Assembly: GCA_949128115.1 (NCBI GenBank)
Contig: OX421964.1
Coordinates: 53,670,601 to 53,734,600, forward strand
Reading direction: 5' to 3'
DNA: 64,000 nt
Source: Anaspis maculata
Lineage: Eukaryota > Arthropoda > Insecta > Coleoptera > Scraptiidae
Position numbers and translations under genes: made by a program. The stretch's first letter is position 1; every line of letters starts with the position of its first letter. The notes beneath the pieces are model-generated. The model saw nothing but the letters and a program-made list of their open reading frames with translations, was not told the origin of the DNA and ran no database searches. This document shows positions 20,051 to 31,952 of this stretch, piece by piece.

Positions 20051-22648
20051 CTGGAAATAAACACGAACGCTAATTAGAAAAGCGGGCATATCATTAAAAC
20101 AAAAGTGTAAAATGAAAGCAAGTCGAATCTTTTTTCAGTCTAATAAAATGTTAATTGTGCTAAAGGCAGGAGAGATTCAGCTGACTACGTTTAAAGATGA
20201 TTGAAAAGCTGGAAAATGGTGGGACTTTCGAAGCCATAGCAACTTCACATGGTCTAACAGTTTTCAATACAGTACCCATATAAGTCGTTCGAGGGCACCC
20301 TCCCAACCCCTTTCATTGAGCTCCAACTTGGAACCAAAAAGCTTAAAAGATATAGTCTTCCTATGAAAATGTCAAACCGTGACGAACCATCATGAGAACC
20401 TGCGAAGCAGATATACGCATAGAGCAGACAACCAATTTCAGATAAACTGCCAATACAACGTTAAAAAGTACTTAAACTCGACTGCATACACTAAGATCCT
20501 GAAAAGGCAATACATAGTTACTACACACGGTAAACCGATGCTGATGCTACCCAACCCATTATTCCAATATGCCTTGGCAGACATAGATTTGAATAAGTAT
20601 TAAGTACCCACTTGAGCTCAAACTGAAGGCTAAATCAAGCGAAGAACTTTTTCCCATCGATACAGCTTCATACGCATACGCAACAAATTACAAGCAAGAG
20701 CGTATACGTAACACAAGGCCCGACGTTGTAGGATTTTACTGCAAATTGAAAACAAAAACGCAGTTTTCTCTCTAAAGATCTTCGTGCATTAGCAAAAGCC
20801 TTTGTTTCTTGTACACACATAATCTATGGGATTGGCTTCTTGAGAGTAGCCGCATAGCCTGCGCAATCCTTCGATTTTTTCCGTCTGATGCTTGCCCCGA
20901 TCCATTGTGTATTATTAAGGAATTCGTTATACTGTTACATTCTCGTTAGGCTACTTACAACCATTGATTATCTATAATTTTATCGCCGATCGAACGTAAT
21001 CTCTCAGCGTGGGATACCTAGAGTAGAGGGTTCGCGAATTATGTCATACCGCTCCATGGTGTTTTGGGTCACATGGGGTGCATCAGCATTATCTTATTCA
21101 ATCACGATCTCGCGGTTAAATTAAAGGCTGCCTTTGCAGGAGGAGTACGCTCCATGCTCTACAAAATTGGCAATGTTTAAACGATGCTTCATCACGAAGC
21201 GATCGCGTTCTGTTCTGCGATGATGCGTTATTCGGTGGCGTGCCGCAGGGCACAATCGCAACGCCTTTCTTTTTCACTTTTTCTCAATTTTCACGAAACG
21301 GCTTGTTTTTTCTGTTCCTCAAGCCTCCAGCTTGCGTGTTCCAAGCAGCAGGAAGAAATTATCATGTAATGAGACCGCATTAGATCTAGTGCTAATAATT
21401 ATTTACGAAATGCCACTGCTAGGCATTTCAACAAGCGACTTGAACTTTTCTGATCGACAAAAATGGGTGGTAAAACTTGTAAAAGTGTGGTGAGTGTATA
21501 TCCATTCGGCCTTCCTTACGCAACCGTTTAAGAGCCATTAAATAGTGATTATAACCAATTGTTCTTGGTGTCAGTGCCACTGCAATCTTCTGAGGAGAAA
21601 AACTCCCTCTCTCCCTAGTTCACGATAAAAATATAATTCTATCATTAGACTCCATTGGAATTGCCAGGCGTAGAAAAATTTGCACGCATTCCGTGCTCTA
21701 CTAATCTGTTAATATAGTCTCTAAGTGCTGTTTAATTCCACCGTTTTTAGCATCCAACTGCAAATTGCGGCGCGACAGTCGTAACGTGGAATAGCCATAC
21801 TATGTTGTTAATAATTAATGTTACTAAACTATCAACTGGCGGGCTCGCTTCAAAATAAATATCATAACTGTATAGTGACACACATTCGCCGGCGGCTCAG
21901 ACCTTCAGCAGGTATAGCAGGTAGAGGAAAAGTATTTAATAGGTATACGAAAATTGAACCAGTTATATTATGGCAATAGCTAAATGTTGTTCAAGCGATA
22001 GCAATAAAAAACTAACAGTATTGTATTTTGGCAGACAGCGTTTGTGCAGGCAGAGCGCTTTAAATTATAACTCATTTTCGAGACAAGTGCACATTAGAGC
22101 GTTGAGCTCGAATTGAGTAATTTTTAGGTTTATGCAGAATGGAGCACACAGGAGGTGTACCTTGTATCAGTGAGTGGGTATAAATCTGAAAGTGCTGCGA
22201 AACTGTAAATGAACGTTCATGATACAGTTAGAAAAAATTAAATATTTATGAGAAGACGATTTTGAAGAAATGAAGACTGGCCATCACGGTGATTTATTCT
22301 GAGGCATGAAGTTGGGAAAAAGAATTTCAGGGACAGTGATATCGTGTGATGGCATCTACAAAGGCATGCTTATATGTAATACCTACCTGCTTATTTTAAT
22401 ATCATATCTATCTGCACACTTGAAAATAGTTGACCTTCTTTTGTCCCTCCGAAAATCATGCCTTCCTGTGTTTTTGTACAGGTACAATACATTGCATCGC
22501 AGAATATACCTTCTTCAACCAGTGTATGAAGCGAGGTATAAAACTTCGCTATCATAGCCTCGTGCGTTCGCTCAAGTATAATCTTGATTAAAAAGAATCA
22601 GATTTTGCTGTTCAGTTATCGTGAACAGGCAGCTCTGTTTCAGGCAAA
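20051..22648. other. No gene recognised; upstream intron of RAB3GAP1 presumed
   Basis: AT-rich sequence. A frame without Met from about 21136 to 21378 (plus) follows a CAG acceptor-like site and contains the string GGVPQGTIATP, reminiscent of an RT motif. No other RT motif accompanies it, so I do not annotate it. Confidence 0.4.
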
Positions 22649-23015
22649 CTAATCTACTGACGACGGTAGGATGGAGAGGTTCTGTAGAATTTTAGTCTGA
22701 ACAGCAGATTTTACGGCAGCAAACAGTGGAAAAATCACTCGCTTTCTCACTTTATTCTTTCCCGAATCTTCCTTGATTTCACACTGAATTCGTATCGATG
22801 TGAACATTTCGCGTTCCTGTGTCGTTCTATTCGGCAACGACAAGAACCAGGCGAGGATAAACCCAGGGACCACCGAATTCATCAAGTAATAATATAGATA
22901 GAATCTTCTGACGTTTACATCCGTTTTGAGATCCCTCAAGATGATTGGGACGATTTGCACGTAACTTTCCACTAAACTGTCGAACGGTTGATCCGATCGA
23001 CTTGAAATTGTATGT
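22649..23015 (-). pseudogene. Unidentified coding-like segment cut by a foldback element
   Basis: The minus strand is open from the edge of the foldback element to a stop at 22649. It gives SDQPFDSLVESYVQIVPIIL and RDLKTDVNVRRFYLYYYLMN, a hydrophobic stretch VVPGFILAWFLSL, then a basic tail. Codon use is balanced and the composition looks protein-like. I do not recognise a family. The upstream side ends within 10 bp of the foldback insertion at 23023, so an exon or gene copy may have been interrupted. It could also be a chance frame. Confidence 0.35.
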
Positions 23016-23022
23016 ATGTATA

Positions 23023-23936
23023 CCGTCCGTTTTTTATTTCAGGCCCCAGCCCGTAGCACCTTTATTATGGGTTTCACACTCAATATATTATATATTTTTG
23101 AAATCAGAAAAACAAGATCTTTCGAGTGATGATATGTCAAATTATTTTTGACAGATGTCATTTTTTGACAAATGACAGAATAGTACTTGTGATACATCAT
23201 TTTAAAGCCCGTAAAATTTTGAGGAGAACTGTGTTCTTATTTTTGAAATAGGGTGTCTTTTACAGCTTCTAGGGGTCTTTCAATTGGCAAAAATGTCAAT
23301 TCCAGAAATAGCCACTCAACGAGTAATAGGTATTTTTGATATTAACTAATGGTGATGATCTGATTTTTAAATCGCCCAAATTATTGGGAAACTCTAAAAC
23401 ACCTAATATTTCAGGTGAGCTCATAAAAAAAATCGAGGGGGGTCATATCTGGCAAGCTCGGATGTCATCGCGTTGGGCCGGTAGTTCCAATTCACTGATA
23501 GTCGGATCTTTCATTCAAGGAACAAGAAGGCGGTCATTTCGAGCAACTTCTTTAGGACATTTTTTGTTTCATTGTGATTAATTGATTATTATTATCATTA
23601 GTTAACATTAAAAATAGGTACCTGCTTTACCTACTTACTAATCATGTATTTCTTAAATTCAACATTTTTTTCCTATTGAAAGACCCCTAGAAGCTGTAAA
23701 AGATACCCGATTTCAAAAATAAAAACACAGTTCTCCTCAGAATTTTATGGGCTTTAAAATGATGTATTACAAGCACTATTCTGTCAATTGTCAAAAAATG
23801 ACATCTGTCAAAAATAATTTGACATATCATCAGTCGAAAGATCTTGTTTTTGTGATTTCAAAAATATATAATATATTGGGTGTGAAACCCATATTGAAGG
23901 TGCTACGGGCTGGGGCCTAAAATAAAAAACGGACGG
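23023..23936. mobile_element. 914-bp foldback element, 262-bp arms, TA target
   Basis: The arms 23023-23284 and 23675-23936 have identical length and are about 90% complementary by eye. They start CCGTCCGTTTTTTATTTC at the outer end. TA flanks both sides (23021-23022, 23937-23938). The 390-bp middle is unrelated to the arms and holds an 81-codon plus-strand frame (23336-23581) of no recognised family. The TA target suggests a Tc1/mariner-type mobilisation system, which is inference. Confidence 0.85.
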
Positions 23937-24112
23937 TATTTAATCATTCCTTATTTACAATGTAAGTATTATATTGCACTATAATAGCCCTGGGCCATGG
24001 AATACGTCAAAACTTGAAAAAGTGTTGATAACAAAACAGAAAAAAACAAAACAAAAACGCGAACAAAAACAAAAACCGGCCGGTAAAACTTCGCACCACA
24101 AAGAACTCGTAC

Positions 24113-25798
24113 TCAGATGGACATCTCTTCGCTCAGGAACTGTTGGAATGAGTAGTGTGCTTTTCCAGTCAGGTATGTCTTCAACATTAACCTCATTTGT
24201 CTCGTTGGGAGGCTCTTGACGGATTCAGGTACTTTGTTGTAGCATTTTATCACGTTGCAAACCACATTTCTTCGTTCCATTTCAAGGCGAGGATTCGGGA
24301 TACGTAAGTCCTGCCTACCCCTGGTGAAGTGACCATGCTGGCAGCCATGGTGAGCAAACAGGTCATAGTTTTCCCTTGCAAATGTTACGCACTCAAATAT
24401 GTACATATCAACAACCGTGAGTATGCCGTGTTCTTTAAAAATTGGCACGCATGAGTCCGTTTGCTTCAAATTGAATATACTCCGTAGGCATCGCTTTTGG
24501 ATTTTTAGGATTTCGACGGTTTTCGTGGAGTCGCCCCAGAAGATAATTCCATACCGCAGTTTCGACGTCACATAGGAGTTATATGCAATCTTTGCTGCCT
24601 CCACCGACACCATTCTCGACAGAACTCCCAAGGCATAGCAGAAATGTGACGTCTGTAACACCAACCACCGTATATGATCCTTCCATTTGAGACTAGGATC
24701 CAAGTCAAGGCCAAGAATTTTGACACAGGATTCCGCCGTCAAGAAAACGTCTCCCCCGAGATCCACCCTCCATGGAGTTTCAACGTCGTAAGTAGGTGAA
24801 AACTTCATCAGTTTTGTCTTCGCAGTGTTCATTTTCAGATTATTCGACGAGAACCATTCCTTCACGGACGCAAAAGACTGCCTCATGTCCGACACCATGT
24901 CCTGCGCGTTCCTTTGACGAAAAATGATGGATGTATCGTCCGCATACATGATGGTAGGTTGCTTCATAATAGCGGGCAGATCTTTTGTATGTATTATATA
25001 CAATAATGGGCCTAGTATTGAGCCTTGTGGCACGCCCCTCTCGATGGTTTCCATATTCGAAGTAATCTCTTCTCCGGTGATGTCGTCATACATTCTGACC
25101 CGCTGTGTTCGGCCCTTCAGATACGATTCGAATAGCTTGTAAGGCGTGCCCCGAACACCATACCTCTCCATTTTCCGCAGCAACCTTGTGTGACAGACAG
25201 AGTCGAACGTCTTACTGAGATCAATGAAAGTAGCCGCCGCCTCTTCACCCAGGCTTATTGATGTCAAAATCTCCGTGAGTGCCATGTATATAGCCCTTAT
25301 CGTTGACTTTCCCTTGCGAAAACCACTCTGCATCTCAGTCAGCATCTTGTATCTCTCCAGAAAGTCGACGAGTCTGGTATAGATGACTCTTTCAAAGATC
25401 TTTGATACGTTTGACAAGATAGCTATGGGTCTATAATTTGTTGATGTCTTTTTATCTCCCTTTTTGAAAATCGGTGTTATGTTGCTCACTTTTAGTTTTT
25501 CTGGAAATTTTCCAGTCAGCAAAAATTGACTTATTATATGGGACAACGGCAGGGAAAGAACATCAGCACTGGCCTTGAGAACATTAGTTGAAATTCCATC
25601 TTGTCCCGTGGAACTCGTGTTCTTTAGCGATTTTATTATTTCGAATATTTCTTCTGGACTTGTCGGGTTTAGAAAGAGCGTCTTCGAGTTTATCCCGATG
25701 TTAGAGTAGTCGTTACTTTTGTTATTTATATCTGAGCAAGCATTAATAAAATATTTGTTTGTTTCATTGAGAAGAGCCTCCGCCTGTGTTTGCCACAA
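24113..25798 (-). CDS. Non-LTR retrotransposon reverse transcriptase (561 aa, nearly intact)
   Basis: This open frame encodes the RT of a Jockey/CR1-group element. The N-terminal extension carries LKNTSSTGQDGIS (about residues 58-70). Palm motifs follow in order: ITPIFKKGDK near 107, NYRPIAILSN at 121-130, FIDLSKTFDS (catalytic Asp 193), GVPQGSILGPLLY at 255-267 and MYADDTSII with Asp 287/288. ILGLDLDPSLKWKDHI marks the thumb. The C-terminal region has LRYGIIFWGDS and IQKRCLRSIF. The endonuclease domain is absent, as expected for a 5'-truncated copy, although the frame begins cleanly at 25798. The variant DLSKTFDSVCH instead of the usual DLSKAFDCVDH may weaken activity. The 3' flank runs into the foldback at 23936 without a clear tail. 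Confidence 0.92.
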   Translation of the reverse strand: MWQTQAEALLNETNKYFINACSDINNKSNDYSNIGINSKTLFLNPTSPEEIFEIIKSLKNTSSTGQDGISTNVLKASADVLSLPLSHIISQFLLTGKFPEKLKVSNITPIFKKGDKKTSTNYRPIAILSNVSKIFERVIYTRLVDFLERYKMLTEMQSGFRKGKSTIRAIYMALTEILTSISLGEEAAATFIDLSKTFDSVCHTRLLRKMERYGVRGTPYKLFESYLKGRTQRVRMYDDITGEEITSNMETIERGVPQGSILGPLLYIIHTKDLPAIMKQPTIMYADDTSIIFRQRNAQDMVSDMRQSFASVKEWFSSNNLKMNTAKTKLMKFSPTYDVETPWRVDLGGDVFLTAESCVKILGLDLDPSLKWKDHIRWLVLQTSHFCYALGVLSRMVSVEAAKIAYNSYVTSKLRYGIIFWGDSTKTVEILKIQKRCLRSIFNLKQTDSCVPIFKEHGILTVVDMYIFECVTFARENYDLFAHHGCQHGHFTRGRQDLRIPNPRLEMERRNVVCNVIKCYNKVPESVKSLPTRQMRLMLKTYLTGKAHYSFQQFLSEEMSI

Positions 25799-26129
25799 TT
25801 TGGAATCATGGAATGAGATGATTAGACTCTGGTTGAGTTTAATTTACCAGAAGGTCCTCAAATAGCACAGTGAAGTCTGAGATTTCTCCAGTTCAAAAAT
25901 ATTGAAGATTTTTTTTACTAACGCCGGCCTATTTCCGCAACGAAGCCTAACACCGACGTCAGTGAATGCTTTCCTCCACTATACCGAAAATTTTGCCGAA
26001 CCCTTGTGTGTTCCAACACAGGGTAGGGATTTTTAACGACCACCAACATCGCATGGGGTCGGCACCATCGATCGTATTTTACGTGCTATGGCACACGGTG
26101 CGTCTTGCGTCTTTAGCAAGCATTCCAAC

Positions 26130-26240
26130 TAAACCAAGAAGCTTGTTTTCGAAGCGAAAATCCGTACCCGGCGGGGACCGAACCCGTGACCTTTGGAGTG
26201 GTAGTCGACCGCGCTGACCACCACACCACAAGGTCCTCAT
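26130..26240 (-). repeat. tRNA-derived SINE fragment
   Basis: The minus strand reads GGTGTGGTGGTCAGCGCGG (box-A region, imperfect), a hairpin, then ACGGGTTCGGTCCCCGCCGG (box-B region, one mismatch). This order is that of a tRNA-derived SINE head. AAGGTCCTCA occurs at both 25854-25863 and 26229-26238 and might be a target duplication, but no SINE tail is evident. Confidence 0.6.
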
Positions 26241-26879
26241 ATTGAAGATATAAACTTGATATTTGATACACGGACGTAGGCCCTGAATCAAGTTTGAACA
26301 ATTTCGTGACGAAGTCTAGAGCTGAAAGGAAGATTCACAAACACTGCATAAGATAAAACTGAAGAATCGAGATGACCACTCAAAGACCTTTGACCGTGAA
26401 GACTACGGAAGTGATAAAGACTCATTCCAAGGAAACCGTCAAGAGTCAACCGAGGTCCGTATAATTCATCGCAACATGAAGGTATGTACATCAAGGGAAA
26501 CGTGGAGCAAAACTGAAATACGGAAACAAAGATATCGGGCGATCCTGGCTGTGAAATGCTGAAATACCAACAGAAGACCGGAGCCGCAAAAGCCATCAAG
26601 CTATGTACATCGAAGAAAACACAATGGAATAAGGGGCACCTTGGAATGACAGACAGTTCTGACATGCTCATAAAATCGATTTACTGTGAGAAGGTAACTG
26701 AAGGTGACTGAAGAGCTCAGCAAGTAGTGGACTACTGGGGTTCCAAGATTCACTGTAATCTTTCAAAGTAGTGAAGTTGCTAAACCAAAGACAATTTAAA
26801 ATAAATCAAAAGAGCCTTTTGCTGATGCTAACCTACCTCTACTTGTCACAGCGTCCAAGAATTTTGATGAAAATTTCAT

Positions 26880-27000
26880 AAGATTTGGTCCTTTCTCTTC
26901 AATTCGTTTATTAATTACAACCGGTTTCGACTACTACTTATAAGGTGTAGTCATGATCAGGCTAAAACAGAGGTATACAAAATTCAGCGAGGCCGCTATC
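26880..27000 (-). repeat. Penelope/terminon-like terminal fragment (tentative)
   Basis: ACAACCGGTTTCGACTACTA followed shortly by GTAGTCATGATCAGGC is the type of sequence I recall from ends of Penelope-like elements, which carry hammerhead ribozymes. No Penelope RT or GIY-YIG frame was found nearby. Confidence 0.4.
26917..26962 (-). ncRNA. Decayed hammerhead-ribozyme-like motif
   Basis: The minus strand reads CTGATCA, then a stem GACTAC with GTAGTC and a 12-nt loop, then GAAAC. The hammerhead core is CUGANGA-stem II-GAAA; here G of CUGAUGA is C, so catalytic activity is unlikely. Six base pairs of stem II are perfect. Confidence 0.4.
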
Positions 27001-27294
27001 GTGAGACAAACGTACAAAATGGCCTTTTGCGTCCTTGACCTTTTGCAAAGGCTTCCAGCCTATTCTCGAGCACTGAAAGCATTGCATCAATCCATCGCTT
27101 GGGAGTAGCCCGAACTGACCAAGAGTTCCCCAGTCATCGCCCGAGGCCGATCAGGGTTAAGTTCTTGTCTTCTTTCAGCGGATGAAAACATCAAAATGTT
27201 TGACAGGACACCAATGCAGCAAAGGCAACTGAGCACGCTTTATCAAGAACTACACCTCCGGCCTCCGGCAGAAAAAAAACTGAACTGTATTTGC

Positions 27295-27400
27295 ATAAAT
27301 GAAAAAGTTCCTTGACTGCTGTGAAGGATGATGCATTCATACCAGATCAAGATATTTTCTGGCGTATAAATAAATTTTTAAGCAATTGTTTCTCAATCGC
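27295..27400 (+). repeat. Dispersed repeat shared with 17335-17440
   Basis: This is the second copy, same orientation, centred on CTGTGAAGGATGATGCATTC. Confidence 0.55.
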
Positions 27401-28056
27401 CGCTATACTATTACAAAAGTCTCTATGTGTATTTAAATTAAAAAAATAACACATAGCTTCATCAGATCCAAAGATATGATGCCGTAAATGTTAGCATATT
27501 TGCGCGTCTTTATCTCAGACAAGTTTCGCGACCCGTGAATTCTTTATTGTTGATGAGGGCTGTTTTTTATTTGACCTATTGTCTTCAAATGTCATCAGTA
27601 TCAAGCCAAAATGGATAAGATTCGATTAACGAAAGAACGAACTCGATATGTTGATGTTGAACCGTCCGGGAGATATGACAGTTTTAGAAAAATTTTGCTC
27701 TAGGCACTCTGCAGATTTTGAATATCCCACCCGTTTCAGCACCCTCATGCGGCAGTCGCGAACATATGTGTGAGGAAAATTGTCCATATTGAAGTTTATG
27801 AATTGTTGAAATTGACATTTGCAGGTGGTATGATTATTCAAATGGCATTGCTGTTATGGAAACAGATAACTTCCTGTAGGAAGTATACAAAAAAAATCGC
27901 AACTTTTGGCGCTGAATCAAATTCGCAGGGTGCCTATAGAAAACCAGTAAAAAAAACGACGAAAGAAATAATAATAAGCGTCCACAATAGCCTCCACCAC
28001 TACGTCTGACTGAGTCTTAAACAAGCGAATATGCCTCATGGGCATGAGGCTCAGTA

Positions 28057-29004
28057 GCGCACTTTCTTTTTGAAGGATTAGTGAACGCAAGATGTTAATT
28101 AGGGTTCAACCGTTATTTGGGCAGAAATTTCAATATGGCGGCCAAAATAGCGTCAGAAACATGGAATTTGACTTAAAAATCAAAATGATCGTACCTACTA
28201 ATAGACAAGGATAAGTTCCAAGTTCCATGAAAATCGTTTCACTAATAAGAGATTTCAATATGGTGGCCTAGATGGCGGCAGAATGTTATTGGAATTTGGC
28301 TAGAGAATAAGAATGATCATACGAAACAAAGGTAACTCCCAAGCTCCATGAAAATCGTTAAGTGATAAGAAATTCCAATATGGCGACCAAGATGGCGGCA
28401 GAGCATCATTTGTCCAAAATAGGATGTATTTTGATGAAGTTCACATCGCCTGTGAATTTCACTCAAATCGGACTACTTTCAGAGAAATTCAAAATGGCGG
28501 ATCAAAGATGGCGGCCAAGTGACAAAAATAATTGGTCAACTTTATATTGTGGACACGTTTGCAATCGATTGGCGTTTGCATCACATCGATATCTCTTTTC
28601 GTTGAGGCATAATTCTCCTAGTTCTATCACTTTGAAACATGTTCAATATGGAGAATACAAGATGGCGGCGGGACATCAATTGTCGAAAATTAGATAGATC
28701 TTGATGTGGTTCACATTGCCTGCAAATTTCATTTCAATCGGATCACTTTTAGAGAAATTCAAAATGGCGGATCAAAGATGACGGCAGAATAACAAAAAAT
28801 CAAAAGTCAACTTGACATCCTGGACATATGTACCTACTATTGATCAGCGTTTACATCACATCGATATCTTTCTTCCCCGAAAAGTTATCCCGGGTACGGA
28901 CGGACGGACAGACGGACGGACGGACGGACGGACGGACGGACGGACGGACGGACGGACAAAGTGAAGCTAAAAGCGCCTTTTTCCCATTTTTTGGGAAAGT
29001 GCGC
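28057..29004. mobile_element. 948-bp non-autonomous DNA element built of ATGGCGGC repeats
   Basis: The inverted ends GCGCACTTTC / GAAAGTGCGC are flanked by TA (28055-28056, 29005-29006). Internally, blocks of roughly 115-160 bp repeat, each with AATATGGCGGCC or AAAATGGCGGATCAAAGATGG, TCCATGAAAATCGTT and CACATCGATATCT sequences. The core AAGATGGCGGC recurs about six times. A 60-bp GGAC microsatellite precedes the right end. No transposase frame is present. Confidence 0.75.
28896..28957 (+). repeat. (ACGG)n microsatellite
   Basis: About 15 units of ACGG/GGAC with one ACAG interruption, inside the DNA element near its right end. Confidence 0.95.
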
Positions 29005-30129
29005 TAAAAATCATGCAAGCAAGAACTCTATTATCAAGACACCCACAGCGCAGAGATTAAGTCTTTTGAAACATGTTGGGATTTGGCTATAGGAATCACA
29101 GTTATTCTATCTTACCGGGACATAAAGTTTTCTAGTTTTCAGTTAAACTTTAATGTTAAAGACAAAACGTCCTGCCGTGCCAGTGAAGGACTTTCGATTT
29201 TAATGCGAGTATAATAAACAATTTAAAGGAAACGTCTTGGTGCACGAGTATCTCATATCTCGTATCATGGTAAATTTGTGGTTTACTTTTAATGCATAAC
29301 AGGATGATGAAAGACCGCTGCTAGTTTTTAAACATCGTTTTTTATAATGATAAAAGTTCCTATTTGTTTTCTGCTCTCTTATTGCCCTTGACTTTGGCTG
29401 TTTATTGTCTACCTACGACCACTATCGTAAGCGATCAAAAACACAAGCCCAACACCAACAATGGAAGTAAGCGAGAAAAACAACGTGCTGTAAGTGGTAA
29501 TGACTTTGAAATCACGCACACTAAGCAGGGAATTTTGGATCATGTTGGTATCAGAACTGACGAAAGGGTCGAGCAAAAAGACCGTGTCTTTTGAATTACT
29601 GCAGAAATATTCACGTAAGCATGTACAATGTGGATCGTTTGCTGTTTAACACGTTACAGTAGTGTTCTTTTCAAAGAACGATTAGAAAATGTACTTCACA
29701 GTTTTCTGTCAAAAACTATAAAATAAAATTTTTCAGACCGGTCCTAGACTTTTTTCTGAAATTTCATACGAATTTTTTTGGACTATCGCATGAAGTTAAC
29801 CCAGTAACAAACTTTGAAGACTCGTAACTCCGAGATTTTTTTGAATGTTTTTCAATTTGCAGTTTATACCCTGCAGGACTAGCACACACTAACAGCAACG
29901 CACTAACAGAATACCAGGGGCAACACGCTGTCTCCCTTCAAATAAAATTAAAACCATGATAAAAATTCTTTGATAGAAAAGGCATACAGCCTGGAGGACT
30001 TTTTGGCGAATCGGGAATTTGAGCGTGGCCTGTTGCTGTAATTGTTTTGGTCCCGATATTTATTTTGCTCTGATGTACACTTATATTCTTATCATTGTAC
30101 ATATTTTCATACTGTGTTTTGTCTTGTTT

Positions 30130-30394
30130 CATGTTTTGTTTATTTATTTATTTATTTTATTAATGAAATGTAATATGACATGTTCTACGCCTTGAAGGTG
30201 TCAATGTACCTACTTCTTGTACGGAACAAATGGAATATTGATTGATTGATTGATATATCAGCATAAAGACAAATTATTCGTCTTCGCGTTCTTGAAATCG
30301 AAAATGTCTTAGAGGTTGTCGTATTTCTTATTCCAAGGAGATCGTGAAGGGCTACCAAATTTCTTCTCGCGTTATTTCTACCAGTTTTAGGCAA
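30130..30394 (-). repeat. Possible retroposon 3' end
   Basis: The minus strand has an open stretch (GRNNARRNLVALHDLLGI), a CAATCAATCAATCAAT tract and a terminal AATAAATAAATAAATAAA-like A-rich tail (30134-30163). This layout is typical of a retroposed 3' end, but the family is not identified. Confidence 0.35.
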
Positions 30395-31684
30395 CTGACT
30401 GGTTGATTAAATGATTCAAAGTTCCAAATATTCCTTGTCCGAGGTGCTGTTGCAACACTGTGTCTAACTAGTTATAATCTGTAAAAAATAAAAAACTGAC
30501 CTAGGCAAGATCTTTTCGTGTCCCAAATAACCAGAAAGTGATTCTTATGACTTCTACTATAACTGGACATATTTCCAAGAAAAAAATTGGATTTGACATC
30601 AACATATCGATTCTTCACTGAATAGTGTTACGAGCGGCGATTCTGGATAGCACGCGATCTTTCTAGAATCTTCCCATTAGGTTGCAGTGTACAAGTGCGG
30701 AAAACGAACGTGTAGGCTTTGACCCGTGAAACTGAATGGAGACTTCAATGGTGGATCAAGATACATTTGTCCATTTTCGCGGAGGTGCCGACATTCCAGA
30801 ACATACGGGAAGCACGCGAAAGATGTGATTATTCGGGAGTCGCCTAGAATTTCGTATGCATGGTCATTATGGACTTTGCTGGGGAACGATGGAAAGCTCG
30901 AGAACGCTAGTCAGAGAGATATATGAAGCACCGTCCTCGGCCTAGACAGTCAGTATTGAATTGGAAGTGATCGAGTGCGATAGAAGCGAAGTACTCTCAG
31001 CGATATTCCCAAGCGCAATAATTGTTGGTGTGTATTTATTGTAGTACGCAGTAATAAACAGTGTGTGTTTTAAAACGATCGCCTAACAATAGGTAGATAT
31101 ACATGATATCTAAGTTCAAATTATGAATTTGAACGCAATCAGATAAAAATTGTTGATTTCAAAATTCCTGCGATTGTTAGTGCTACTTATTATTTTTTAA
31201 TTGTTATTGAGCATAAATGTTTCTTAGTTTGGGTACCAATATCTTTTAGGTACCTACCTAAATATTATTGGCTATTTCAAATGTTAAATAGTCGAATTGC
31301 ACTGTTGGTCGGGAACACACATGCAGATTTTTAATCTGCACGGGAACGCCGCGCCTAACCGTAACTTTACGGCCGTTTAAACAAAAGTCTATAGTAACTA
31401 TTGATCCGGGGGTCGTATCGAAGTTTAAATTTTTCTCTAAATAAGACAGACAGACAGATAGACAGACCAATAAATTCAGGCTGTATTCTAAGCACGACAA
31501 AATAACTTTGGGGATTCCTCTTTCAAAAATGAGGATAAAAACTCAACTCTTTTATACGGTGTACTGAGTGTATTGGAAAACTTGATACATAACGTTTTTC
31601 AAGTATGTAGAAAAATATTATTTTCTTCTGTTTTTCAAAGAACGGTCATGTATTCAATTTTTACGTCTCTCAAAATTATAAAAC

Positions 31685-31952
31685 AGTTCATAAGATGAAA
31701 GAACTGTGAAAAGATTTCCACTGACGGAACGAATGACTTTTCAAATGAAAAGTACATACTAGAAGGTGGTAGTTTCACAGAAAATTCACATCTGGTATGC
31801 TGTACTGAAGAGCTAAAATAATATAGCGAAACACTGTGTCTACAGCTTCCATTTCTGAAGAAAACTACCACCTTCTGGTATGTACTTTTCATTTGAAAAG
31901 TCATTCGTTCCGTCAGTGGAAATCTTTCCACAGTTATTTCATCTTATGAACT
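31685..31952. repeat. Foldback hairpin element, about 90-bp arms
   Basis: The arms 31685-31775 and 31861-31952 are close inverted copies (for example GGAACGAATGACTTTTCAAA and TTTGAAAAGTCATTCGTTCC). Each arm contains the self-palindrome ACTTTTCAAATGAAAAGT. Weaker inverted homology (AAAGAACGGT / ACGGTTCTT) extends to about 31630 and 31977. No target duplication was identified. Confidence 0.8.

Noticed and set aside
21136..21378. Reverse transcriptase remnant because of GGVPQGTIATP
   Set aside because: A single short motif with no flanking palm or thumb motif; treated as coincidence.
22649..23015. Endogenous viral element
   Set aside because: Considered because of the isolated coding-like frame, but no viral motif could be recognised.
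26288..26671. 127-codon minus-strand frame as a gene
   Set aside because: No domain or splice evidence; composition is that of the reverse of an ordinary AT-balanced non-coding stretch.
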